Shown: piece by piece, positions 51,240 through 60,660 of the stretch
Numbering within the stretch: position 1 is the first letter of the stretch
How the letters are laid out: every line of letters starts with the position of its first letter
Source: Treponema sp.
Lineage (GTDB): Bacteria > Spirochaetota > Spirochaetia > Treponematales > Treponemataceae
DNA: 64,000 bases
Assembly (NCBI GenBank): GCA_024402595.1
Contig: JAKSTL010000001.1
Coordinates: forward strand, 81,214-145,213
Direction of reading: 5' to 3'
The notes under the pieces: model-generated
Databases searched by the model: none
What the model was told of the DNA's origin: nothing
The model's input: only the letters and a program-made list of their open reading frames with translations
Made by a program: the position numbers and the translations under genes

Positions 51240-52883
51240 TTACATTCCTAATTTTTTCTTATTGATTTCCATAAGTTTTGACTGAGCTTCAATAACTTTG
51301 TCATATCCATGATCTTTCTTGTATTTGTTGAAATCAGCAATAATCTTGTCGAAATCAGCTTCTGAACTTGCACGGATTAACTGTGGAAGAACTTTACCCC
51401 ACTGTCTCTGAATATCTTCAGATGCTAAAGCTTCGTCTGATCCAACTGGAAGTGTAAGACCATCATAAGCTGCAAATGAGTGTACATAAGGGCGTGTCCA
51501 GAGCTGTGGCTGTCCAAGAGCTGGTGAATATTCAACACCGAACTGTGCCTGCCATGCTGTATCCATCAACATCCAATATGTATACTGAATACCAACTTCT
51601 GTTTCCTGTTTGTTCTTGTCTTTTGAATCAAGTTCTTTCATTTCTGGTGTAAGTGTTGGAATACCGTCTACCATTGTGTAGTGCTTGTTCAAAATACCGA
51701 AGTTTGTATCCATCTGTCCTTCTTCTGAAATAAGATATGTAAGGAACTGAATAGCACGAGCTTTATCTTTACAGTTTTTAGAAATCAAAGTAACTGTCCA
51801 ACCAGCGATTCCACCACCAGCGAGTGTTGGATCATCACCTTTAGAGTTCTTTGGACCCTGAACTGCAATGTAGATTGAGTTTGGATCTCTTTCATAAAGT
51901 GCATTCTGTGCAGCCTGCATATCCCAGTTCTGATAGAGCATACAGAAGTAACGACCCTGTGCTGCTTTTTCTTCAATCTGTGAGCGTTTGTCTACGAAAA
52001 TATCTGTAGAAATAAGTCCTTTTTCATGTGCCAAGCGGAAAGCTTTGAGCCAGCGAACATATTCTGGATTTTCTGTAAGACCAAGATCAGCATTCTGGAA
52101 CTTTCCATTTTCCTCTGGTGGAATTGCAAGGAAGTGTGCCAAGTAACCCTGGAGCTGTGAACAACCTGTATCACCGAACTCGTTTGTACCGAATGGGATT
52201 AAAGACTGACCATTAACTGTTGGGAACATCTTTTTAGCAGCTTCGAGAGCAGCAACAAATCCTTCTGGAGTTGTCATATCTGGTGAACCTAAAGCTTCAT
52301 ACATATCCTTGCGAACGAGGAATGTTTCGTTTGAAGTAAGTTTACCATTGAAATCTTTGTAAGCCTGTGGTGTGAATGAAGCGTTTGGATAACCATAGAT
52401 GTGTCCATCTTCCTGTGTATACCAACCGATTTTGTCATTATCAACAACTTTGAAGAAGTATGGATCGTAGTTCTTAGCAAGTTTATCAAGTGGTTCAACA
52501 AGTTCAGAATCGATCATCATAGGAATCTGTCCTTCCCACCAACCGATTGTAAGTAAATCTGGAAGTGCATCACCAGCAATCATAGCATTAAGTTTTTCTG
52601 CTTCGTTTCCTGCTGGAATGATGAAGTTGATGTCTACACCAGTTTTTTCTGTGATGTATTTAGAAACTTCTGAGTCTCCCCAATGGCGTGCAAACCAACT
52701 GAAGTTAAGATACCAGTCAAATGTGATTTTGTTGTCTTTATTTAAAGTCCAACCTGGAACATTTTCTGTACCTTTCTGTGTTGCATTCTTTTTCTTTGAT
52801 TTCTTTGTTGCGGCAAAAGCTGATGTTGAACATGCTAATGCTACTAACAAACCAACAGCGATTATTTTTCTTCCTTTAATCAT
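51240..52883 (-). CDS. Carbohydrate ABC transporter solute-binding protein (LplA-like)
   Basis: 547 residues. Export signal 1-25 ending SAFA; Cys18 in VALAC could instead be a relaxed spirochaete lipobox. A Lys-rich stretch follows. The body is a family 1 binding protein of the large, ~500-residue LplA type: TEKTGVDINFIIPAGNEAEKLNAMIAG (ligand-lobe start), DLLTIGWWEG, KDKARAIQFLTYLISEEGQ. It should deliver oligosaccharides to the two permeases upstream. The ATG at 52881-52883 follows CAGGAGG; the frame's earlier start is rejected. Separated from the permease gene by 154 bp that holds a stem-loop. Confidence 0.93.
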   Translation of the reverse strand: MIKGRKIIAVGLLVALACSTSAFAATKKSKKKNATQKGTENVPGWTLNKDNKITFDWYLNFSWFARHWGDSEVSKYITEKTGVDINFIIPAGNEAEKLNAMIAGDALPDLLTIGWWEGQIPMMIDSELVEPLDKLAKNYDPYFFKVVDNDKIGWYTQEDGHIYGYPNASFTPQAYKDFNGKLTSNETFLVRKDMYEALGSPDMTTPEGFVAALEAAKKMFPTVNGQSLIPFGTNEFGDTGCSQLQGYLAHFLAIPPEENGKFQNADLGLTENPEYVRWLKAFRLAHEKGLISTDIFVDKRSQIEEKAAQGRYFCMLYQNWDMQAAQNALYERDPNSIYIAVQGPKNSKGDDPTLAGGGIAGWTVTLISKNCKDKARAIQFLTYLISEEGQMDTNFGILNKHYTMVDGIPTLTPEMKELDSKDKNKQETEVGIQYTYWMLMDTAWQAQFGVEYSPALGQPQLWTRPYVHSFAAYDGLTLPVGSDEALASEDIQRQWGKVLPQLIRASSEADFDKIIADFNKYKKDHGYDKVIEAQSKLMEINKKKLGM

Positions 52884-52929
52884 ACTTTCCTCCTGTATCA
52901 TTTATGATTAAATTATTTTGCTATTTTTA

Positions 52930-52956
52930 GAACAAGACTATTGTTAAGCCTTGTTC
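52930..52956 (-). promoter_or_regulatory. Intercistronic stem-loop upstream of the solute-binding protein gene
   Basis: GAACAAG (52930-52936) and CTTGTTC (52950-52956) form a 7-bp stem with a 13-base loop between the permease and binding-protein genes. No T-run follows, so it is more likely an mRNA processing or stability element than a terminator; such loops often raise binding-protein levels over permease levels. Confidence 0.35.
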
Positions 52957-53037
52957 ATGTTTCCCTTTTTACTCACTCTCCGATTACTTTTTGCTTAAGT
53001 ACAATGACAATCATTTGCTTGATTATTCTTTGAAGGA

Positions 53038-53928
53038 TTATCCTTTGATTGATCCAACCATGAATCCTTTTACAAAGTAGCGCTGCAAGAAAGGATAAAC
53101 ACATACGATTGGTGTCGTTGTTACTACCATTGTGGCAAGTCGTACTGATGTTGAACTTACCTGCTGTGCACTGATTCCTGCTGGCATTGCAACTACTGAT
53201 TTAGAAGCGGATGCACTGGCAACAACTCGGTAAAGGTAAGTCTGAATTGGCTGTAAGGCGGCTTTGTTGATGTACATAACACCTGTGAAGTAGTCGTTCC
53301 AGTGACCAACACCGTTGAACAAAGCGATTGTTGCAACTACTGGCATGGAAAGTGGCAGAATGATTCTTACGAAGATGATGAAATCATTTGCACCATCAAG
53401 TTTTGCTGATTCTTCCAAAGCAGGGGACATTTCTCTAAAGAAGCTCATGAAGATGATTGCATTGTAGAAGTTGAACAAAGATGGAATGATGTAAACCAGG
53501 AAGTTGTCGTACAAACCGATGTTTTTGATAAGGATGAAGTATGGAATAAGTCCGCCACCAAAGAACATTGTTATTGTTCCTAAAACCATGTAAAACTTGT
53601 TGCCCATGATGTGTTTTTTACAGAAGGCATAAGCTACCATTGATGTGAAGAAAACGCTGGTTACTGTACCAATAACTGTTCGTGCGATTGTAACAAGGAA
53701 TGCCCGTGTAATGGTTTTATCTTGGAAAACTGTTCGGTAACTTTCGATGCTGAACTTTCTTGGCCACCAATAGATTCCGCCCCGCAATGAATCTGAAGAA
53801 TCATTGAAGGAAATAACTATTGTATACCAAACTGGGTACAGGGCAACAAAACAAACAATTGCCATTATGATGAAAATCATGTAATCACCAAAGCTATAAC
53901 TATTTAACTTACATTTCTGCTGTTTCAT
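53038..53928 (-). CDS. Carbohydrate ABC transporter permease (LplC-like)
   Basis: 296 residues with six hydrophobic segments. The MalG/LplC-type inner-membrane subunit. The cytoplasmic EAA loop is clear: LEESAKLDGANDFIIFVRIILPLSMP. Ends in the family-typical FLQRYFVKGFMVGSIKG. RBS AGGAG 9 bases before the ATG. 71 bp downstream of its partner permease. The ATP-binding subunit is not encoded in the window. Confidence 0.95.
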   Translation of the reverse strand: MKQQKCKLNSYSFGDYMIFIIMAIVCFVALYPVWYTIVISFNDSSDSLRGGIYWWPRKFSIESYRTVFQDKTITRAFLVTIARTVIGTVTSVFFTSMVAYAFCKKHIMGNKFYMVLGTITMFFGGGLIPYFILIKNIGLYDNFLVYIIPSLFNFYNAIIFMSFFREMSPALEESAKLDGANDFIIFVRIILPLSMPVVATIALFNGVGHWNDYFTGVMYINKAALQPIQTYLYRVVASASASKSVVAMPAGISAQQVSSTSVRLATMVVTTTPIVCVYPFLQRYFVKGFMVGSIKG

Positions 53929-53999
53929 TTTATAATCTCCTATTGAACTTCTGTACTTAGGTTTATTCTAAGTTTTGCAGTTTATGTTTCCTGTTTCTG

Positions 54000-54977
54000 T
54001 TAGAACAAAGATGTATCGTTTAATTTCTTTGTAACAGTGTTTGCTATAAACAGAAGGATGAATGCTACGACTGACTTAAACAAACCAATGGCAGAAGCGT
54101 AAGAATATCTCATACTTCTCATAGCTGTTGTATAGGTGTAAATATCGATTGTGTTACTTCTTGGTGCATTCAATGGGTTGTAGAGAACGAAAATCTGATC
54201 GAAGTTCGAACTCATAAGACCACCAACTGCAAGAATGAACATAATTGTTATGGTTGGCAGAATTGAAGGAAGTGTTATTGTCCAAACCTGCTTCCATCGG
54301 CTGGCACCATCAACACGAGCTGCTTCATACATTTCCTGATCGATGCCTGAAATTGCGGCAAGATAGATGATTGCGCTCCAACCAAGTTCCTTCCAAACAT
54401 CAGAACCAATTACGATTCCCCAGAAATATTTTGGATATGCAAGGAAAGAAATTGGTTCTTTCAAAATGCCTACGCTCATAAGAATCTCGTTGATTAAACC
54501 ACCGTCGCCCAACCAAGTTGTCAAAATACCGCCAAGAACTACCCAAGAAAGGAAGTGTGGTAAATATGAAACTGTCTGTACAAACTTTTTGAACTTATCA
54601 TTGCGAACTTCATTCAAAAGCAAAGCAAACATAATTGGTAAAGGAAAGTTTATTAACAGTTTCAAAATACTGATTCCCAAAGTGTTCAACATAAGGTTGC
54701 CGAATTCTGCATCTTTAAAGAAATTGATAAAATGCTGAAATCCACCGTGGGCTGCCCATTCTGATGAAAGGAATTTCCAGCTGAACAATGGAGTTGTAAT
54801 TTTGTAATTCTTTTTAAATGCAACTAAAATTCCGTACATTGGTGCATAGTTAAAAATCAACATCCAAATAACACCGAGGATTGCCATTATCTGAAGATAT
54901 TTTTCTTCTCGTAAGCGAACCCAAAATGTTTTCTTACTAAGCTCTGTTGATAATTCTGTCTTTTCTTTGTTTTTCAT
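54000..54977 (-). CDS. Carbohydrate ABC transporter permease (LplB-like)
   Basis: 325 residues with six hydrophobic segments. The MalF/LplB-type partner of the next permease. The EAA loop reads MYEAARVDGASRWKQVWTITLP. The N-terminus MLIFNYAPMYGILVAFKKN is typical of LplB. The ATG at 54975-54977 follows AGGTGA; a GTG three codons earlier overlaps that site and is rejected. First gene of the importer operon, 93 bp downstream of the third operator copy. Confidence 0.95.
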   Translation of the reverse strand: MKNKEKTELSTELSKKTFWVRLREEKYLQIMAILGVIWMLIFNYAPMYGILVAFKKNYKITTPLFSWKFLSSEWAAHGGFQHFINFFKDAEFGNLMLNTLGISILKLLINFPLPIMFALLLNEVRNDKFKKFVQTVSYLPHFLSWVVLGGILTTWLGDGGLINEILMSVGILKEPISFLAYPKYFWGIVIGSDVWKELGWSAIIYLAAISGIDQEMYEAARVDGASRWKQVWTITLPSILPTITIMFILAVGGLMSSNFDQIFVLYNPLNAPRSNTIDIYTYTTAMRSMRYSYASAIGLFKSVVAFILLFIANTVTKKLNDTSLF

Positions 54978-55299
54978 TCTTATCACCTAAAACCCTTATT
55001 CATTTTTTCACTTTTTCTATCTGACAGTTTGAAGTATATGCCTGAATAGGTTTGAATGATAGAAACAAAAATTTCATAAAAGTGTTGTTTTTTCGGTATT
55101 ACACCTTTTTGAATTGACGGGAAATGCTCTCTGAAATATGGTATGTATAGAAAATAAAAACACATTAAATAATATAAATCAGAAGAATTTAATATTTGCT
55201 TAATGTGAAAAATGGCAAAGTGATGAAACAGTTGATAGATTTTTTTCGCTTCTGTTTCAGATTATTGAAAACAATCATAACGAATCTTTTGGAGGAAAT
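54978..55299. promoter_or_regulatory. Divergent control region between importer and phosphorylase
   Basis: No gene. On the minus strand 55070-55094 fits GAAAA-N4-ACAC-N6-GAAA exactly, 31 bp before a TATACT -10-like box (55033-55038) for the importer operon. On the plus strand a weaker relative (GAAAATAAAAACACA) lies around 55154-55168 facing the phosphorylase gene. TGAAACAG (55224-55231) and CTGTTTCA (55252-55259) form an 8-bp stem in the phosphorylase leader. Confidence 0.55.
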
Positions 55300-58200
55300 A
55301 TGAAAAAAGAAGTAAATGGACTTTTTTGTGAATTGATGGGCAAAAAATATTACAAAATTGAAAATTATGACTATATGGATAATTTTTTCATGACAATTAC
55401 CAGTTCTTCAGACATCTGGAACTTTTGCTGGTCAAAGGGCGGAATTACTGCGGGTCGAATTGATAGTAATCATGCAATTTTTCCATATTACACTGCCGAC
55501 AAAGTTGCTGATGCTTCGGCTTACACAGGAAATTACACAAGTATTGCTGTAAAAACTGATGATGGAATTGTTTATTGGGAACCTTTTGCAACACTTCATT
55601 CTGTTCCATCTATTCAAAAGCAGACAGAAAAATATTTGTGCCGGAATATTTACAAAAATGAAAATGGCACGGAAGTTCTTTTTGAAGAAATTAATACAAA
55701 GCTTGGATTAAGTTTTATTACTGGATGGACATCTTCAGAAAAGTTTGGTGTTGTTCGTTCTTCCAAAATCATCAACATTTCGGATAAAAAAATTGAGTTT
55801 TCTATTTTGGATGGATGCCAGAACATTCTTCCAGCTTGCTGTACATCTGATTTCCAAAATAACAACAGTATTTTGCTGGATGCCTACAAAAAAACTGATT
55901 TACAGGAAGATAATCAGCTGGCACTTTTTTCGGTTTCTTCTATAGTTACTGATAAGGCTACTCCTAATGAAGGTTTATTCGCAAATACATGTTGGTTTAC
56001 CACCAGCGATAAAATCATTTTGGCAACGGATGCCCCAACGCAATTTGTAGAAACCGATGAGCTTCCTAACTACAATTCATTTGAAACTTCAAACTGCACA
56101 AAAGGGGAACGATCGTCTTGCTTTATCTGCCGAAACTTGGTGCTTTCGCCAAAAGATAGCGACAATTGGTATCAGGTTTTTGACACAAATCTTTCGGCTT
56201 CTGGAATTGCTAAACTTAACAATCAGATAAAAAATCGTGACAATGCGCTTAAGGCTTTGGAAGATGATATAGAACTTTGCGACCGACAGATGACAGAGTT
56301 TTTAAAAGCCGCTGATGGAATTGAAGATACAGCCGAAGAAATCACATGTTTGCATCATCGCCAGAATGTTATGTTCAATATTATGCGCGGTGGTTTAATT
56401 TTGAATAACGGAAAGATTGAAGTTTCGGATTTTGCTGCATTTGTAAAACAACGAAATAAGGCATTGGCAGAACAGATTTCGGAAGAACTTAAAACACTTA
56501 CCGAAAAAGAAGTTACTTATGATGAATTAAAAGCATTTGTAGAAAGTAAAAATAATCCTCAATACATGCGCTTATTCCTGGAATATCTTCCACTTACTTT
56601 CTCTCGTCGCCACGGTGACCCAAGCCGTCCTTGGAATGCATTTAATATTAAAATCAAAAACAACGATGGAAATCCTATTTTGAATTATGAAGGAAACTGG
56701 CGTGATATTTTCCAAAACTGGGAAGCTCTTGCCTATTCTTTCCCTCAGTACATTAAAAATATGTGTGGTAAATTCCTGAACGCTATGACTGCCGATGGTT
56801 TCAATCCTTATAAAATCAATCGCGCCGGAATCGACTGGGAAATTCCAGATCCTGATAATCCTTGGGCTCAAATTGGTTATTGGGGCGACCATCAGATTAT
56901 TTATTTTGACAAGCTTTTGGAATTCTACAATAAAACAAACCGCGCCGAACTTTTAAATTCTCTCAACGAAAAAATTTATACCAGTGCAAATGTTCCTTAC
57001 CGATTGAATTCTTACAAAAAGATTGTTGAAAACCCACGAAACACAATCATTTTTGACAAAGAATTGAGCCAGAAACTTATGAGCGCAAGTGCAGAAAAAG
57101 GTTCTGATGAAAAACTGATTCAGAATTCAGAAAATTCTCCATACCTTATTACCTTTGCCGCAAAAGCCCTCCAAATTGTTCTTACAAAAGTTTCAAATTT
57201 GGTTCCTGGCGGTGGAATTTGGTTGAATACACAGCGCCCAGAATGGAATGACGCAAACAATGCATTGGCAGGCTACGGACTTTCGGTAGTTACCTTGTGT
57301 TATTTGTGCCGCTACATCAATGTTCTCCTGAATATTTTTGAAGCATCACTTAGTACTGGTTCAGAGGCGGAAAAGTCACTCCTTTTACCAAAGTGCGAAA
57401 TCGAATTATTGCAGACTCTCGCAAAAATTTACGCAGAAACCGATCCAAAAACTGCAGGAACAAATCCGGAAGCACGAAAAATTTTCACAGACAAAATTGG
57501 TCTTGCCTTCGAAAAAGAACGAAACGAATTATATGCAAATGGATACAACGGTGGCGAATCATCAATTTCCACAAAAGCCGTTATCCAAGCACTTTTGGAA
57601 TTCAAAAAGCATGTAGAATACTCAATCTTAATGAACAAACGGGAAGATGGTCTTTTCCATTCGTACAATACGCTCAAGATTTGCGGAAAAAATGGCGAAA
57701 AAATGGAAATTGTTTATCTTCAAGAAATGCTTGAAGGTCAAGTTGCCGTTCTTTCCTCTGGCTTACTCTCAGTTCAAGAAGCTAAAGATTTAATCATTGC
57801 ACTGCAAAACAGCAAAATGTACGAACCAAAACAAAACTCCTTCATGCTTTATCCAAACAAAGAATTGCCAGCCTTCTACAACAAAAACTGCATTTCAGCC
57901 CAAGATATAAAAGGTCTAGAAAATCTTCTTGAAAAAACCGGCAGCCTTTATCTTCAAAAAGATACCAACGGCATTTACCATTTCAACGGAGACTTCCGCA
58001 ATTCTATGGCAATCAAAGAGTTCATCGAAAAACAAGATGAAAAACCAACTGCCCAAGAAGAACAGCTTTTACTGGATTTGTATGAAAAAACCTTCAATCA
58101 CCAGGCATTCACTGGTCGTTCAGGAACTTTCTACGCCTACGAAGGCCTTGGTAGCATCTACTGGCACATGGTTTCCAAACTTCTGCTGGCCGTTCAAGAA

Positions 58201-58713
58201 AATACCTTCAAAGCCTATGAAGAAGACAATGCAAAATTGACCGTTGAATTGGAAAAACTCTACTACGATGTTCGCAGCGGTTTAAGCTACAACAAAAAGC
58301 CAGAAGTCTACGGTGCATTCCCTGCAGAACCATATTCTCACACACCATACCACAAAGGCGCAAAACAGCCAGGTATGACAGGCCAAGTAAAAGAAGAAGT
58401 TCTTACTCGCTGGGGAGAATTAGGATTATTCATTACAGATGGAACAGTTAGTTTCAATCCAATAATTCTTAAAAAATCCGAAATCAAGGAAGATAAAACA
58501 TTGAACTTTACTTGGTGTGGAGTTCCTGTAACCTACAAGTTCACAGATAATAAGGAAACATACATCACAGTGGAAGGTATAAAAAATCAGGAAAGCTTCA
58601 AAGAAACCCACAAAGGTTCAAGCTTAAATCAGCAAATCACAGCAGATTTATTTGCCCGTAATGGAAAAATCACAGCCATTCAGGTAGAGTTTTCTTCAGG
58701 ATTTGGTAAATAA
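55300..58713 (+). CDS. GH94/GH149-type beta-glucan phosphorylase
   Basis: 1137 residues, no signal peptide, so cytoplasmic. These enzymes cleave beta-glucosides with inorganic phosphate, releasing glucose 1-phosphate. Seen: N-terminal super-sandwich resembling glycosyltransferase 36 proteins (FMTITSSSDIWNFCWSKGG), a central (alpha/alpha)6 part with GDPSRPWNAFNIKI and WRDIFQNWEALAYSFP, and the catalytic segment RPEWNDANNALAGYG with candidate acid Asp651. Length over 1100 and the EWNDANNAL form fit GH149 (beta-1,3-oligoglucan phosphorylase) better than cellobiose phosphorylase, but family placement needs a database search. RBS GGAGG. Its neighbours (GH16, importer) fit a beta-1,3-glucan diet. 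Divergent from the importer operon. Confidence 0.85.
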   Translation: MKKEVNGLFCELMGKKYYKIENYDYMDNFFMTITSSSDIWNFCWSKGGITAGRIDSNHAIFPYYTADKVADASAYTGNYTSIAVKTDDGIVYWEPFATLHSVPSIQKQTEKYLCRNIYKNENGTEVLFEEINTKLGLSFITGWTSSEKFGVVRSSKIINISDKKIEFSILDGCQNILPACCTSDFQNNNSILLDAYKKTDLQEDNQLALFSVSSIVTDKATPNEGLFANTCWFTTSDKIILATDAPTQFVETDELPNYNSFETSNCTKGERSSCFICRNLVLSPKDSDNWYQVFDTNLSASGIAKLNNQIKNRDNALKALEDDIELCDRQMTEFLKAADGIEDTAEEITCLHHRQNVMFNIMRGGLILNNGKIEVSDFAAFVKQRNKALAEQISEELKTLTEKEVTYDELKAFVESKNNPQYMRLFLEYLPLTFSRRHGDPSRPWNAFNIKIKNNDGNPILNYEGNWRDIFQNWEALAYSFPQYIKNMCGKFLNAMTADGFNPYKINRAGIDWEIPDPDNPWAQIGYWGDHQIIYFDKLLEFYNKTNRAELLNSLNEKIYTSANVPYRLNSYKKIVENPRNTIIFDKELSQKLMSASAEKGSDEKLIQNSENSPYLITFAAKALQIVLTKVSNLVPGGGIWLNTQRPEWNDANNALAGYGLSVVTLCYLCRYINVLLNIFEASLSTGSEAEKSLLLPKCEIELLQTLAKIYAETDPKTAGTNPEARKIFTDKIGLAFEKERNELYANGYNGGESSISTKAVIQALLEFKKHVEYSILMNKREDGLFHSYNTLKICGKNGEKMEIVYLQEMLEGQVAVLSSGLLSVQEAKDLIIALQNSKMYEPKQNSFMLYPNKELPAFYNKNCISAQDIKGLENLLEKTGSLYLQKDTNGIYHFNGDFRNSMAIKEFIEKQDEKPTAQEEQLLLDLYEKTFNHQAFTGRSGTFYAYEGLGSIYWHMVSKLLLAVQENTFKAYEEDNAKLTVELEKLYYDVRSGLSYNKKPEVYGAFPAEPYSHTPYHKGAKQPGMTGQVKEEVLTRWGELGLFITDGTVSFNPIILKKSEIKEDKTLNFTWCGVPVTYKFTDNKETYITVEGIKNQESFKETHKGSSLNQQITADLFARNGKITAIQVEFSSGFGK

Positions 58714-58747
58714 AAAGACAAAGTGTAAAATCTAACAAAGCTTGCCC

Positions 58748-58803
58748 AAAAAAATGCACCCATCTTCAAAACATTTCTGAATTGAGGATGGGTGCATTTT
58801 TTT
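58748..58803. terminator. Bidirectional intrinsic terminator
   Basis: A perfect 17-bp stem (AAAAAAATGCACCCATC at 58748-58764 with its complement at 58787-58803) and 22-base loop, T-runs on both strands. It separates the convergent phosphorylase and GH10 genes. Confidence 0.92.
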
Positions 58804-58887
58804 CTATCAACTTAATTCACATAAACCGCCCAAAAGGATATAGTCACCATAATCACTTTCCCTTATCAAGCTATCAAATAAAAAAAA

Positions 58888-60444
58888 TTAATAAAAATCC
58901 TGTAAAGTATCATAAACACTAAAAAACACAGGCTTTGGCTCATAATTCTTATCCCATATTCTGGAAGTAGATGTATCATTTCCATAAAGCGGATAACCGT
59001 CCATCACCCCAAAAAACGAAACACAAGTAATATTCGCTTCACCACCACCCTGAGTATCAAGCTTTTGCAACACTCGGAACACACTAGCATATCGTTCTGC
59101 CTGCTGTTCAAAACCAACCGCCGTCAAATCAGGAGCATTAGTTGACCATTCCGTAATCTGCACTTCAATTCCCAAAGTCGCCCACAGTTTTATAGTATCC
59201 ACAATACTCTGCAAATCAGGATACCGAACATCCCAATAAGCCTGCATTCCAACACCATCAACCAGCCCCTTTTCCTTCAAATCCTTAAGCAAATTAAAGA
59301 TATATTGCCGCTTAGTTCTATCAAAAGTGTTAAAATCATTGTAAATCAGACTCACCCCAGGTGCCGCATATTTTCGTGCAATTCTAAATGCCACTTCAGG
59401 ATAATCTGGACCAATCACATCGTACCAAAGATTTCTGTCCTTATTTAAGTTTCTGCGACATCTAAACGGAGATTCCGGATCACCCTCAGATGGATCAACA
59501 CATTCATTTACCACATCCCAGCAATAAACTGTTCCCGGATAATTAGTCTGAACATAATCCATATATTCGTGGATATAATTATCCGTTCGCTCAATCATAA
59601 CTTCACGAGTTACAAAAGCTCCATTATCTTCAAAACCTTCTCTAAAAAACCAAGCTGGAACTTGAGTATGCCACACCAAAGTATGACCTCGCACCTGAAC
59701 CCCGTGATTCATGCACCATTCAAGAGTTTCATCAATAGTCGTAAAATTAAATCCAGGACTGTTTATCCCAGCCTTCCAGTTTTTCTGACTTAAAGTTTTA
59801 TTCAAAACCGCACTAGGCTTCATCATATTCGTAAAAGTGCAGCTAGAAAAATGCTTATCCACCAAATCCATATACTTTGGAAGAGAAATCGGCAGCGTAC
59901 TGGAAGAATATCCGGTAAGACCACAACCAAGCATAAAATAATCCTGACAAAAATCTTTCAAATTGCCATCGTAAATCCCAGCCAATTCCGCCGACTTTTC
60001 CACCGGATTTTCTTTCGAAAACTGCACATCCACCGGCATAATTCCACTTTTAGGATAAACAAAAGTTGCGTAAAGCTTTTCGCCACCATCTTTCGGCTCA
60101 AAAGTACCATAAACATTACAATAAGATTTCATGTCGTCAGCGCCAAAAGAAACCTGGCAATCAGAATAAAGCCCATCCGCATTTTCATTCCACAAAGCAA
60201 CAAATGCATCTCGGGACATAACCACCTGATAAGATTTTTCGGTCCGCAAATAAGCAGCCTCAACATTTCCATCAAGCAACTGCCAACAAAGATTTTTGGT
60301 AATTCCCAACAATTTTTCAGGTTTTTCACCATTCAACAATTCCGCCGCCTTCGACTTTTCATCTATCGAAGAACAAGCTGCCATCACAAAACCAAGGGCC
60401 AACGCACAAAAAAACAAAGTAAACTTTCTAAAATATTTCTTCAT
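58888..60444 (-). CDS. GH10 endo-beta-1,4-xylanase lipoprotein with an extra N-terminal domain
   Basis: 518 residues. Lipobox MAAC (Cys24). Residues about 32-148 are a separate small alpha/beta domain (LCWQLLDGNVEAAYLRTEKSY, LYATFVYPKSGIMPVDVQF) that resembles DUF3887-type domains. Residues about 160-518 are GH10: HTLVWHTQVPAWFF, acid/base Glu314 in WDVVNECVDP, GVGMQAYWD, and nucleophile Glu432 in QITEWSTNAP. GH10 enzymes cut xylan backbones. The start is chosen as MKKYF because it opens the signal peptide; the ribosome site is weak. Convergent with the phosphorylase gene and not obviously part of the glucan locus. Confidence 0.93.
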   Translation of the reverse strand: MKKYFRKFTLFFCALALGFVMAACSSIDEKSKAAELLNGEKPEKLLGITKNLCWQLLDGNVEAAYLRTEKSYQVVMSRDAFVALWNENADGLYSDCQVSFGADDMKSYCNVYGTFEPKDGGEKLYATFVYPKSGIMPVDVQFSKENPVEKSAELAGIYDGNLKDFCQDYFMLGCGLTGYSSSTLPISLPKYMDLVDKHFSSCTFTNMMKPSAVLNKTLSQKNWKAGINSPGFNFTTIDETLEWCMNHGVQVRGHTLVWHTQVPAWFFREGFEDNGAFVTREVMIERTDNYIHEYMDYVQTNYPGTVYCWDVVNECVDPSEGDPESPFRCRRNLNKDRNLWYDVIGPDYPEVAFRIARKYAAPGVSLIYNDFNTFDRTKRQYIFNLLKDLKEKGLVDGVGMQAYWDVRYPDLQSIVDTIKLWATLGIEVQITEWSTNAPDLTAVGFEQQAERYASVFRVLQKLDTQGGGEANITCVSFFGVMDGYPLYGNDTSTSRIWDKNYEPKPVFFSVYDTLQDFY

Positions 60445-60559
60445 ATCATTCATTCTACAATGTATTTTTTTTTACCAAATAAGAGATTTTTCTTACTTCT
60501 CGTTTTTTTCCGGGCAAAATGCATTTTTAGCGTCTATCAATTTCACAAAAGTTCTGTAC

Positions 60560-60660
60560 AAACCGCATAACGGCCTTCCAGGGCTTACCTACGGACGGTA
60601 CTCGCCTTCGGCTCGTACCCGCTTCGCGGCCCTTCCACGCCTTTGCAGCCACTAACAATC
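60560..60660. repeat. GC-rich extragenic element
   Basis: A sharply GC-rich stretch in AT-rich surroundings, with an imperfect hairpin (GGTACTCGCC/GGCTCGTACC around 60595-60620). No gene. It lies just downstream of the second Rpn-family gene, as a similar island lies beside the first. Confidence 0.45.
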
